Position numbers and translations under genes: made by a program. Below, piece by piece: positions 1-6,516 of a stretch of 8,552 nucleotides of DNA (its first letter is position 1; each line of letters opens with the position of its first letter). The stretch spans positions 1 to 8,552 of the forward strand of contig JALQUL010000423.1 of the NCBI GenBank assembly GCA_023260735.1, given 5' to 3'. The notes below the pieces were generated by a model. That model was not told the DNA's origin. It saw nothing but the letters and a program-made list of their open reading frames with translations, and did not search any database. Origin of the DNA: Limnohabitans sp. Its GTDB lineage: Bacteria > Pseudomonadota > Gammaproteobacteria > Burkholderiales > Burkholderiaceae_C.

Positions 1-1086
1 GGTAGCCATAATCCCAAAGATTACAACGGCTTTAAAATGATTATGGCAGGTAAAGCCATTTATGGCGATGACATTCAAGCCTTGCGCCAAATGATGGAGT
101 CCGAAACCTGGGTATTAAAAGCTGGTGGCACAGTTACCCAGCAAGATGTAGTAGCCGCCTATACCGATCGCATCGTTAGCGATATTCAATTAGCCCGTCC
201 ACTTAAAATTGTAATTGACAGTGGCAATGGTATTGCGGGTGCTACTGCTCCTGGTATTTTTAGAGCTTTAGGCTGCGAGGTTACCGAATTATTTAGCGAA
301 GTCGATGGCAACTTCCCTAACCATCACCCCGACCCTAGCAAACCAGAAAACTTAAATGATTTAATTGCTGCTTTAAAAACCACCGATGCCGAATTAGGTT
401 TAGCCTTTGATGGCGACGGTGACCGCTTGGGTATAGTCACCAAAGAGGGCAACAATATTTACCCCGACCGTCAAATGGTTTTATTTGCCCAAGACGTTTT
501 GTCTAGGGTACCAGGCGGCACGATTTTATTTGATGTGAAATGCTCACAACAATTAGCTCCGGCCATTGAGGCGGCAGGTGGAGTTGCGCTGATGTACAAA
601 ACAGGTCACTCTTTAATTAAAGCCAAAATGAAAGAAATTAATTCACCTTTAGGCGGTGAAATGAGTGGACATATTTTCTTTAAAGAGCGTTGGTTTGGTT
701 TTGATGACGGCACTTATGCGGGTTGTCGTTTACTTGAAATTTTAAGCCAATCTAACGACTTAAATTTAACTCTTAACCAACTACCCAATAGCTGCTCTAC
801 CCCAGAACTCAATGTGAAATGTGAAGAAGGCCAGCCCCCATTAGTAGTAGCCAAAGCAATTGCTGCAGCACAATTTGCGGCCCCCGCTAAAATTAACACC
901 ATTGATGGACTTCGCGTGGATTGGCCAGATGGTTTTGGCTTAATTCGTGCATCTAACACCACACCAGTATTAGTTTTACGCTTTGAAGGGCACACTCCGC
1001 AGGCCTTACATCGTATCGAGCAAGAAATGCTGAAGTTACTAAAATCTGTTATGCCTACTGCTACTATTGAAGCCGCTGCGCATTAA
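1..1086 (+). CDS. manB: Phosphomannomutase/phosphoglucomutase, 5'-truncated by the window edge
   Basis: Member of the alpha-D-phosphohexomutase family, which moves phosphate between C6 and C1 of mannose or glucose in the cytoplasm and so supplies sugar 1-phosphates for surface polysaccharides. The frame is open from base 1. The first residues are GSHNPKDYNG, the catalytic phosphoserine loop, so the active-site Ser is codon 2 (4-6). The other signatures are present: the metal loop DGDGDR (409-426), the sugar-specificity loop GEMSGH (655-672) and the phosphate-binding loop RASNTTP near the C terminus (946-966). The visible 361 residues plus about 105 missing ones match the roughly 460-residue AlgC/ManB type. 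The first in-frame ATG (37) is internal, not the start. waaC follows after 24 bp on the same strand, suggesting an operon. Mannose versus glucose preference cannot be read from sequence; algC or pgm would be equally fair names. Confidence 0.95.
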   Translation, partial: GSHNPKDYNGFKMIMAGKAIYGDDIQALRQMMESETWVLKAGGTVTQQDVVAAYTDRIVSDIQLARPLKIVIDSGNGIAGATAPGIFRALGCEVTELFSEVDGNFPNHHPDPSKPENLNDLIAALKTTDAELGLAFDGDGDRLGIVTKEGNNIYPDRQMVLFAQDVLSRVPGGTILFDVKCSQQLAPAIEAAGGVALMYKTGHSLIKAKMKEINSPLGGEMSGHIFFKERWFGFDDGTYAGCRLLEILSQSNDLNLTLNQLPNSCSTPELNVKCEEGQPPLVVAKAIAAAQFAAPAKINTIDGLRVDWPDGFGLIRASNTTPVLVLRFEGHTPQALHRIEQEMLKLLKSVMPTATIEAAAH

Positions 1087-1110
1087 TTTCTTAACCAAGC
1101 AGAACTTATT

Positions 1111-2199
1111 TTGACCACTAAAATCCTCATCGTTAAATTGTCATCACTTGGTGACGTTATTCACACTTTGCCTGTGATACGTGACCTTGCGCGTGCATTT
1201 CCTGGCGTTCAAATTGATTGGGTGGTTGAAGCAGGTTTTGCCGAGATTATTCAAAGAACACATGGCATTCATCGGGTTGTTCATTGCCATTTAAGGCGCT
1301 GGAGTAAAAGCCCTTTTAATGCACAAACCCAACTAGAATGGCGGGCTTTTAAAAAAGAGCTACAAAGTCAAAGTTACGATGCCATTATTGATTTACAAGG
1401 TTTAACTAAATCAGCTCTCATCTCTAGGGTTGCCAAGCTACGTCCTAATGGTAAACGTTATGCAATGGGTAATCGTACCAATGGCTCTAGCTTTGAAATT
1501 TTAAGCAAATGGGCAGCGAACAAAGCCATTCCACTCCCCCCAGATTTACATGCCGTTTCGAGGGGGCGTATTGTGTGCGCAAAAGCTTTTAACTACCAAG
1601 CCAACGATCAAGCAAAAGTTTACTTTAAACTGCAAGCAATTAACTGGCAAGGCAATCTTAATCCAGTGGTGTTGGCTAGGCATGTCATGCTAGTGCATGG
1701 AAGCTCTAGACAAGATAAATGTTGGGCACAAGACAAATGGCTAGAGTTAGGTTTAAGGTTGGCAGAGCAAGGTTTAGGTTGTGTTTGGGTACATGGCAAC
1801 GATGCAGAACAAAAAGCCAGCGATGAAATGGCGATGTCTCTGCATTTAAAACTAATTGAAAACAAAGTGGCCATTACCGATGACCTCAAGCCCATTGTTT
1901 TACCTAGGTTAGGTTTAGGGCCTTTGGCTGATCATATGGCACGCTGCGCTGGTGTTATAGGAGTCGATAGTGGGCTTAGCCATTTAGCGGTAGCTTTAAA
2001 TTTACCGCATGTACAAATTTATAATTTTGACACCGACTGGCGCACTGGTCCCTTGAACAATTCTGGCCAGTGCAGTGTGATGGATGTGAATAGTCCTTCG
2101 GTAGAAAAAGTTTGGCAAGCATGGGAGCAAGTTCAATCGGGCTGGGTGAGCACGTCTGATGATTTTGCCAAATCTATGTTGTCCTCTTCTTTAACCTAA
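1111..2199 (+). CDS. waaC: Lipopolysaccharide heptosyltransferase I (TTG start)
   Basis: Glycosyltransferase family 9 enzyme that transfers L-glycero-D-manno-heptose from ADP-heptose to the first Kdo of lipid A at the inner face of the cytoplasmic membrane. Visible signatures: N-terminal KLSSLGDVIHTLP with the presumed catalytic Asp15, DLQGLTKSA (residues 94-102), the nucleotide-sugar region HGSSRQDKCW with Lys203, and GVDSGLSHLAVAL with Asp286. At 362 residues it is somewhat longer than the roughly 320 of E. coli WaaC. The start must be TTG at 1111: the frame is closed upstream by the stop of the mutase gene (1084-1086), and the first in-frame ATG falls past the catalytic Asp. There is no clear Shine-Dalgarno sequence before it. 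It lies 24 bp after the mutase and 11 bp before waaA, consistent with one transcript. Family assignment is firm; heptosyltransferase I rather than II follows from the SLGDVIHTLP style and the waaA neighbour. Confidence 0.95.
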   Translation: MTTKILIVKLSSLGDVIHTLPVIRDLARAFPGVQIDWVVEAGFAEIIQRTHGIHRVVHCHLRRWSKSPFNAQTQLEWRAFKKELQSQSYDAIIDLQGLTKSALISRVAKLRPNGKRYAMGNRTNGSSFEILSKWAANKAIPLPPDLHAVSRGRIVCAKAFNYQANDQAKVYFKLQAINWQGNLNPVVLARHVMLVHGSSRQDKCWAQDKWLELGLRLAEQGLGCVWVHGNDAEQKASDEMAMSLHLKLIENKVAITDDLKPIVLPRLGLGPLADHMARCAGVIGVDSGLSHLAVALNLPHVQIYNFDTDWRTGPLNNSGQCSVMDVNSPSVEKVWQAWEQVQSGWVSTSDDFAKSMLSSSLT

Positions 2200-2210
2200 G
2201 CGATTTTTCG

Positions 2211-3512
2211 ATGACTTGGTTTTACAGATTTTTAATCTTTTTTCTTCAGCCATTTTTTTTATTTAAACTTTTATTTCGCTCTATAAAAGAACCTTTATAT
2301 CGATCTGATATTGCAGCTCGCTTTGGTTTTTATAACACCACTATTAAAGGCAGTCATTATGTTTGGATTCATGCTGTTTCACTGGGAGAAACCCGTGCAA
2401 GCGCCAGCTTAGTAAAAGAATTAAGGCAACAAATTCCTGGAGTTTGTATTTTATTTACCCATGGTACTGCGACAGGATGGGCCGCAGGAAAAGAGCTATT
2501 GCAAAATAATGATTTACAAGTTTGGCTGCCTTGGGATAGTGTTTTTGCAGTACAGCGATTTTTAAAATTTTTTCAACCTGTGTTAGGCTTGATTTTAGAG
2601 ACCGAACTCTGGCCCGAATTAATTCGGCAATGCCATTTGCAAAAAATTCCCTTGTGTTTAGTAAATGGCCGTTTAAGTGAAAAAACCCTTCAGCGCACCC
2701 AAAAATGGGGTGGTAGCCTCATGCAAAGCACTTATCAACAATTGTTTTTGGTTTTGCCACAAACCACCCAAGATGCACACCGCTATCAGCTATTACAAGC
2801 TAATGTGGGGCCTGTGCTGGGCAATTTAAAGTTTGATGCGGCTATTCATGAAAAGCAACAAGCTTTAGGGCATGTATGGCGTTCTAGCTTTCAATTACCC
2901 GTGTTAATGTTAGCGAGTAGCAGAGAGGGTGAAGAAGCACTTTTTTTACAAGCACTATTGCACCATCCTCTTCAAAATCAATTACTCAAGAGTTTTCAAA
3001 TTTTAATAGTACCGCGTCATCCACAACGTTTTAACGAGGTAGCGCAACTTATTGAACAAACTGGCTTTAGTTTGTCTAGACGGAGTCAATGGCCTCATTC
3101 AAGCCCAGTACCTGCCACCATCATACTAGGCGATAGTATTGGTGAAATGCCAATTTATTATTCAGCTAGCGCCTGCGTATTAATGGGGGGCAGCTTTTTA
3201 CCACTTGGCGGACAAAATTTAATTGAAGCTTGTTTATATGGCTGTCCTGTCATTATGGGACCGTCTATGTTTAATTTTGCCCAAGCGAGCTTGGCTGCCA
3301 TCGAATCTAAGGCTGGCCAAGCAGTAGAAAATTTTGATGAGGGGCTCGCATTGGCCTACGCTTGGTTAACCAAAAACCAATTGAACTCTTTTCAAGAGCG
3401 GGCTACTCGCTTTAGTGCACAGCATACAGGAGCTAGTTTAGCCAGCGCCCAACTCATTCAAAAGATTTATTTTGATGCTCTTAATAAACGGGCAGCTTCA
3501 ATTGCAAAATAA
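2211..3512 (+). CDS. waaA: 3-deoxy-D-manno-octulosonic acid (Kdo) transferase
   Basis: WaaA/KdtA transfers Kdo from CMP-Kdo to lipid IVA, the first step of the LPS inner core, as a monotopic inner-membrane enzyme. The N terminus (about residues 1-23) is a hydrophobic, Phe-rich stretch fitting the membrane anchor. Next come WIHAVSLGETRA with the catalytic Glu60, THGTATG (84-90), LETELWPELI (129-138), LGNLKFD (203-209), PRHPQRF (268-274) and the C-terminal nucleotide-sugar motif GGSFLPLGGQNLIEA (326-340). The length of 433 residues is close to the usual 420-430. The start is ATG, 11 bp after the waaC stop, with no recognisable Shine-Dalgarno sequence. The last 15 codons overlap the end of hemB on the opposite strand; this tail lies beyond the conserved family core. 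WaaA makes the acceptor for WaaC, so adjacency fits function. Whether it adds one or two Kdo residues cannot be told from sequence. Confidence 0.97.
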   Translation: MTWFYRFLIFFLQPFFLFKLLFRSIKEPLYRSDIAARFGFYNTTIKGSHYVWIHAVSLGETRASASLVKELRQQIPGVCILFTHGTATGWAAGKELLQNNDLQVWLPWDSVFAVQRFLKFFQPVLGLILETELWPELIRQCHLQKIPLCLVNGRLSEKTLQRTQKWGGSLMQSTYQQLFLVLPQTTQDAHRYQLLQANVGPVLGNLKFDAAIHEKQQALGHVWRSSFQLPVLMLASSREGEEALFLQALLHHPLQNQLLKSFQILIVPRHPQRFNEVAQLIEQTGFSLSRRSQWPHSSPVPATIILGDSIGEMPIYYSASACVLMGGSFLPLGGQNLIEACLYGCPVIMGPSMFNFAQASLAAIESKAGQAVENFDEGLALAYAWLTKNQLNSFQERATRFSAQHTGASLASAQLIQKIYFDALNKRAASIAK

Positions 3513-4486
3513 GTCAAGATACCATCTGCACCAGCACGTTTGAAAGCTAATAAGCTCTCTAACATGACGGCATCATGATCTAACCAACCATTATTAGCTG
3601 CTGCTTTTATCATGGCATATTCACCACTTACTTGGTAGGCAAAAGTAGGCACGGCAAATTCTTTTTTCACTCTTTGTACAATGTCTAAATAGGGCATGCC
3701 TGGTTTTACCATGACCATATCAGCCCCCTCTGCCAAGTCCATTGCGACTTCACGTAAGGCCTCATCAGAATTGGCAGGATCCATTTGGTAAACCTTTTTA
3801 TTAGACTTACCCAAATTGCTACTTGAGCCTACCGCATCACGGAAGGGGCCATAAAAACTGCTGGCATATTTTGCGCTATAGGCCATGATACGAGTATGTA
3901 CAAAACCTTCTGCCTCTAAAGCTTGTCGAATAGCACCAATACGACCGTCCATCATGTCACTAGGAGCGACCATATCAACGCCTGCACGGGCTTGTGTGAG
4001 GGCTTGCTGCACCAACACCGCGTTAGTCTCATCATTCATGATGTAATTGTTTTCTTTGGGGTCGGGGTGCGGTAGGCCATCTTGACCGTGGTCAGTGTAG
4101 GGGTCAAGGGCTACATCAGTCATAATTCCCAACTCTGGAAACTGGGCTTTAAGCATTCTTACTGCTGTAGGAATTAAACCATTCGGATTAGTTGCTTCAT
4201 CGCCAGTGGCATTTTTTAAATGTTGGCTAATGACCGGAAATAAAGCCATCACAGGTATGCCTAAATCGACACATTGCTGTGCGACTGGCATTAATAAATC
4301 AAGGCTTAAACGTTCTACACCAGGCATTGAAGCCACCGCTTCACGACGGCCCTGTCCTTCTAAAACAAAAACAGGATAAATAAAATCATGTGGCGTTAAT
4401 TGATTTTCACGAACCAAATTACGAGTAAAACTATCACGACGCAAGCGACGTGGTCTTGAAAATGGAAAAGCGGCTGGCGTAAACAT
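3467..4486 (-). CDS. hemB: Delta-aminolevulinic acid dehydratase (porphobilinogen synthase)
   Basis: HemB condenses two 5-aminolevulinate molecules to porphobilinogen in cytoplasmic tetrapyrrole synthesis. Both active-site lysines are visible: Lys206 in MAYSAKYAS and the Schiff-base Lys261 in MVKPGMPYLD. VAPSDMMDGR (173-182), FYGPFRDAVGSSSNLGK (211-227) and YQVSGEY (284-290) are also conserved. In DVALDPYTDHGQDG (124-137) aspartates occupy positions where zinc enzymes carry cysteines, so this is the magnesium-dependent Pseudomonas-like type. I chose ATG at 4486 (339 residues, MFTPAAFPFSRPRRLRRD), which aligns with P. aeruginosa HemB. A weak GGGATGAG element sits just upstream. A TTG at 4516 would add ten residues without family support. 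The gene converges on waaA with a 46-bp coding overlap, so there is no room for a terminator between them. It is divergent from cca across a 294-bp spacer. Confidence 0.97.
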   Translation of the reverse strand: MFTPAAFPFSRPRRLRRDSFTRNLVRENQLTPHDFIYPVFVLEGQGRREAVASMPGVERLSLDLLMPVAQQCVDLGIPVMALFPVISQHLKNATGDEATNPNGLIPTAVRMLKAQFPELGIMTDVALDPYTDHGQDGLPHPDPKENNYIMNDETNAVLVQQALTQARAGVDMVAPSDMMDGRIGAIRQALEAEGFVHTRIMAYSAKYASSFYGPFRDAVGSSSNLGKSNKKVYQMDPANSDEALREVAMDLAEGADMVMVKPGMPYLDIVQRVKKEFAVPTFAYQVSGEYAMIKAAANNGWLDHDAVMLESLLAFKRAGADGILTYFAIEAARLLRASK

Positions 4487-4525
4487 AAAGAACTCATCCC
4501 AATAAGAAATTAGCAAATTTAGTGC

Positions 4526-4567
4526 AATGAAAATATGAAAAACAACATTCCAATATTGCTTTTCATT
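4526..4567. repeat. Inverted repeat with competing arms in the hemB leader region
   Basis: AATGAAAA (4526-4533) is matched perfectly by TTTTCATT (4560-4567), separated by 26 bases. An overlapping alternative pairs GCAAT (at 4524-4528) with ATTGC (4555-4559), so the two foldings exclude each other in part. The inner segment also has a near-tandem ATGAAAAT/ATGAAAAA and the palindrome CAATATTG. The element is 40-80 bases upstream of the hemB start, so it would lie in the hemB leader if transcription starts beyond it, or form an operator-like DNA site. AT-rich sequence yields such repeats by chance, so the functional reading is weak. Confidence 0.3.
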
Positions 4568-4581
4568 TAATCTTGAGTAGC

Positions 4582-4680
4582 ATGAAGCCTTGTGGCTACA
4601 TCACTGTATGCTTAATTATCCCACTACTTTGGCTACTTACTTTAGGCCATTCAAGCATCGCACTCCTATTGATTGCTTAG
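4582..4680 (+). CDS. Candidate 32-residue hydrophobic small protein (doubtful)
   Basis: A short frame from ATG to TAG encodes 32 residues: a short polar start (MKPCGYITV), then an almost continuous hydrophobic run (CLIIPLLWLLTLG and IALLLIA around a short HSS) long enough to cross a membrane once. A weak GAG (4575-4577) lies only four bases before the ATG. The stop codon falls inside a perfect hairpin (4673-4691). I recognise no family. It could be a small membrane protein or a leader peptide for cca, but a chance open frame in AT-rich spacer is the most likely explanation: T-rich codons automatically give Leu, Ile and Phe. Presence and codon-level conservation in relatives would decide. Confidence 0.2.
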   Translation: MKPCGYITVCLIIPLLWLLTLGHSSIALLLIA

Positions 4681-4691
4681 TTTCTAAGCAA
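4673..4691. repeat. Perfect 8-bp stem-loop between hemB and cca
   Basis: TTGCTTAG (4673-4680) and CTAAGCAA (4684-4691) form a perfect eight-base-pair stem around a TTT loop. Reading rightward, the following bases (GTGTTAATTT) are only partly T-rich, so it is at best a weak intrinsic terminator. Reading leftward there is no T run. It covers the stop codon of the small candidate frame 4582-4680 and lies about 90 bp before cca. Possible roles are an end for a short leader transcript or a protein-binding dyad; neither is shown by the sequence. Confidence 0.45.
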
Positions 4692-4780
4692 GTGTTAATT
4701 TAAAAGTTGCTTTACTCCATAAAATCAAGCTTTTACTGTACTAATACCATTTATTTTATTGCTCATTTACCAACAACTTT

Positions 4781-6316
4781 ATGAAAATTTTTTTAGTCGG
4801 TGGTGCCCTCAGAGACTATTTACTTCATCGGCCCGTTTCCGATCAAGATTGGGTAGTAGTGGGAGCCAATCCAGATCAAATGTTAGCCTTAGGTTTTTTA
4901 CCCGTTGGTAAAGATTTTCCTGTGTTTTTACATCCTCGAACTCATCAAGAATATGCACTTGCCCGCACCGAAAGAAAAACTGGTAAAGGTTACAAAGGTT
5001 TTGCTGTTTACAGTAGCCCAGATGTGAGCCTAGAACAAGATTTAGCAAGGCGGGATTTAACCATTAATGCAATGGCTTTATCAGATGAGTATTTACACTT
5101 ACTCAATGAAAATTGTGCAACCACTGATAAGCCCACCGTAGCTTCAGAAAGTTTAAATGCCGCATTCAACACCACCTCAAAAAATCAACTCAAAAGCCTA
5201 GCGGTTTTAAAAGATTTTATTGTGGATCCATTTAATGGTATTGCAGATCTGCACCATCAAGTATTGCGCCATGTTGGCCCCGCCTTTGCAGAAGACCCTG
5301 TCAGAATTTTGCGACTTGCTCGATTTGCAGCACGATACACCGATTTTGTAGTCGCCCCTGAAACTATGCATCTCATGCAAGAAATGGTACACAATGGTGA
5401 GGTCAACGCTCTAGTAGCAGAGCGAGTGTGGCAAGAGTTGGCCAAGGGCTTAATACAAGCCAAACCATCTTTAATGATGAAAGTATTGCATGATTGCGGA
5501 GCCCTAAAAGTTTTATTAGCACCATGGGAGCAACTCTGGCAACACCCCTGCGAGCTTGATCTGGCATTTCACTTAATTGATGGATGTGGTCAGCAACTTC
5601 AAATCCTTCACCAAGGTTTATTAAGTCAAGAGCCTTCCGATAACTCTTCTCTATTAGCTAACAATTGGCGTAGCCATTCTATTAGCCACACCGAGCAAAG
5701 TTTAATCAATACTAATACCATTGCGCAATTGATTCAATGGGTGGTAAAAAATAATCCCTCATCTGATGCGCATCAAGATGCTAACCATTATGACTTGTCG
5801 ATTTATTTCTGCTGTTTTTGCTTAGCCTGCTTGTATCCTAATATGCAGCTAGCCGTATCTAAAGACACAATCAAACCATTTTCTTTGACACAACTCAATG
5901 AAATTAAATCCATAAGTGTTAGCCTTAAGGTGCCAGTTGATTGTCGTGATTTAACCCATTTTACTTGTCGTGAACTACCCCATATTTTGGCGATTCGATT
6001 TTTGGATAGCCATGACATCTTAGAGTTATTGGAGCGACTTGATGCGTTTCGTAAACCTCAACGATTTATTAATGTACTGCTTTGCGCTGATCAATTTTTT
6101 CAACAACTATTGTTTAATAATCCATTATTATCCGCCGATTGGGGATTGACTCGATTGGCACAGGCGTTTGTAATTTGCCAAAATGTTGACACCTTTAAAG
6201 TGGCAGAAGAAGCGCAAATCAATGGTTTAAAAGGTTTGGAAATAGGCTTAGAAATAAAAAAAGTGAGACAAAAGTCACTTTTTTTAAATCTATTTGAAAA
6301 AAGCAATCTTGCTTAA
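4781..6316 (+). CDS. cca: tRNA CCA-adding enzyme (tRNA nucleotidyltransferase) with degenerate HD domain
   Basis: Adds or repairs the 3'-CCA of tRNAs using CTP and ATP. The N terminus follows E. coli Cca almost residue for residue: MKIFLVGGALRD (1-12), catalytic Asp21 and Asp23 in SDQDWVVVG, KDFPVFLHP (44-52), YALARTERKTGKGY (58-71), RRDLTINAMAL (90-100), EDPVRILRLARFAARY (171-186) and ERVWQEL (214-220). The start is therefore certain although no Shine-Dalgarno sequence precedes it. Two features differ. About 41 extra, polar residues (roughly 104-145) interrupt the segment between INA and DPFNG. In the C-terminal half, where E. coli has the HD phosphohydrolase motif CHDLGKG, this protein reads CLACLYP (347-353), and the neighbouring metal-ligand histidines also appear lost. 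A further low-similarity stretch (about 280-340) precedes it. Length is 511 residues against about 412 in E. coli. CCA addition should be intact; 2',3'-cyclic phosphodiesterase and phosphatase activities are probably absent. FRKPQRF (423-429) and NGLKGLEI (481-488) still align at the C terminus. Confidence 0.95.
   Translation: MKIFLVGGALRDYLLHRPVSDQDWVVVGANPDQMLALGFLPVGKDFPVFLHPRTHQEYALARTERKTGKGYKGFAVYSSPDVSLEQDLARRDLTINAMALSDEYLHLLNENCATTDKPTVASESLNAAFNTTSKNQLKSLAVLKDFIVDPFNGIADLHHQVLRHVGPAFAEDPVRILRLARFAARYTDFVVAPETMHLMQEMVHNGEVNALVAERVWQELAKGLIQAKPSLMMKVLHDCGALKVLLAPWEQLWQHPCELDLAFHLIDGCGQQLQILHQGLLSQEPSDNSSLLANNWRSHSISHTEQSLINTNTIAQLIQWVVKNNPSSDAHQDANHYDLSIYFCCFCLACLYPNMQLAVSKDTIKPFSLTQLNEIKSISVSLKVPVDCRDLTHFTCRELPHILAIRFLDSHDILELLERLDAFRKPQRFINVLLCADQFFQQLLFNNPLLSADWGLTRLAQAFVICQNVDTFKVAEEAQINGLKGLEIGLEIKKVRQKSLFLNLFEKSNLA
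6256..6285 (+). terminator. Terminator-like hairpin inside the 3' end of cca
   Basis: Seven A then GTGA (6256-6266) pairs perfectly with TCAC and seven T (6275-6285) around an eight-base loop, an 11-bp stem ending in a T run on either strand. It lies within the cca coding region, ending 28 bases before the last codon's stop triplet begins, and encodes part of KKVRQKSLFL. The stem has only two G-C pairs, and translating ribosomes would disrupt it. Termination here would yield an mRNA without a stop codon. The A/T runs may simply reflect Lys and Phe/Leu codons. Confidence 0.35.
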
Positions 6317-6324
6317 TTCAAAAT

Positions 6325-6383
6325 AACAACTTATAAGTGTTTGGGAATTAATTTAGACTTTTTAACAACTTACTAAAATAAGT
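6325..6383. repeat. Repeated dyad AACAACTTA...TAAGT upstream of the response regulator
   Basis: AACAACTTA occurs twice, at 6325-6333 and 6364-6372, 39 bp apart. Each copy is followed by TAAGT, directly in the first (giving the 10-bp palindrome ACTTATAAGT, 6329-6338) and after six bases in the second (TAAGT at 6379-6383). The second copy's right arm overlaps the left arm of the terminator stem at 6381-6411, so the two hairpins compete. The elements could be a regulator-binding pair or chance in AT-rich sequence. They lie about 135-190 bp before the regulator start. Confidence 0.3.
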
Positions 6384-6411
6384 AGCGACAAACTTTATCG
6401 CTGCTCTTTTT
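6381..6411 (+). terminator. Intrinsic terminator after cca
   Basis: AGTAGCGA (6381-6388) pairs with TCGCTGCT (6398-6405) over eight base pairs including one T-G wobble. The loop is nine bases, and the stem is followed by C and five T (6407-6411). The G-C-rich core next to a T run is a standard rho-independent terminator. It lies 64 bp past the cca stop and separates cca from the two-component operon, which must then have its own promoter in the remaining 105 bp. I found no convincing -35/-10 pair there. Confidence 0.72.
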
Positions 6412-6516
6412 ATTAAAAATCATATTTTAGTCAAAAAAATTATTACACTCAAGGTTGCACAATTCGTACCCCAGTGGGTTACTCCCTTCACTATCTAGGC
6501 TTTCGTTTTATTTTTT

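Larger units (their letters stand above)
4487..4780. other. Divergent hemB-cca intergenic region
   Basis: This 294-bp AT-rich spacer must carry the promoters of hemB (leftward) and cca (rightward). For cca, the best match I see is TTTACT (4732-4737), a 17-bp gap and TTTATT (4755-4760), each four of six to the sigma-70 consensus. That is too weak to annotate on its own. No convincing pair was found for hemB. The spacer also holds two inverted repeats (4526-4567 and 4673-4691) and a 32-codon hydrophobic reading frame (4582-4680), listed separately. I see no tRNA, riboswitch or known regulator operator here. There is no Shine-Dalgarno sequence before the cca ATG (the preceding bases are CAACAACTTT). 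Confidence 0.6.

Noticed and set aside
37..39. ATG at 37 as the start of the mutase gene
   Set aside because: The frame is open to base 1, and the catalytic phosphoserine loop GSHNP lies before this ATG, so the true start is outside the window.
1620..1895. Open frame on the minus strand within waaC, and similar antisense frames in the mutase, cca and regulator genes
   Set aside because: They lie opposite well-supported conserved coding regions, show no recognisable domain and have low-complexity Ser/Cys/Leu-rich translations typical of antisense shadows.
4487..4516. Ten-codon N-terminal extension of hemB from a TTG at 4516
   Set aside because: The ATG at 4486 matches the start of Pseudomonas-type HemB, and the extension (LISYWDEFF) has no family support.
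6455..6483. Possible promoter TTGCAC-17 bp-GTTACT for the regulator gene
   Set aside because: Both hexamers match the consensus at only three of six positions, which is expected by chance.
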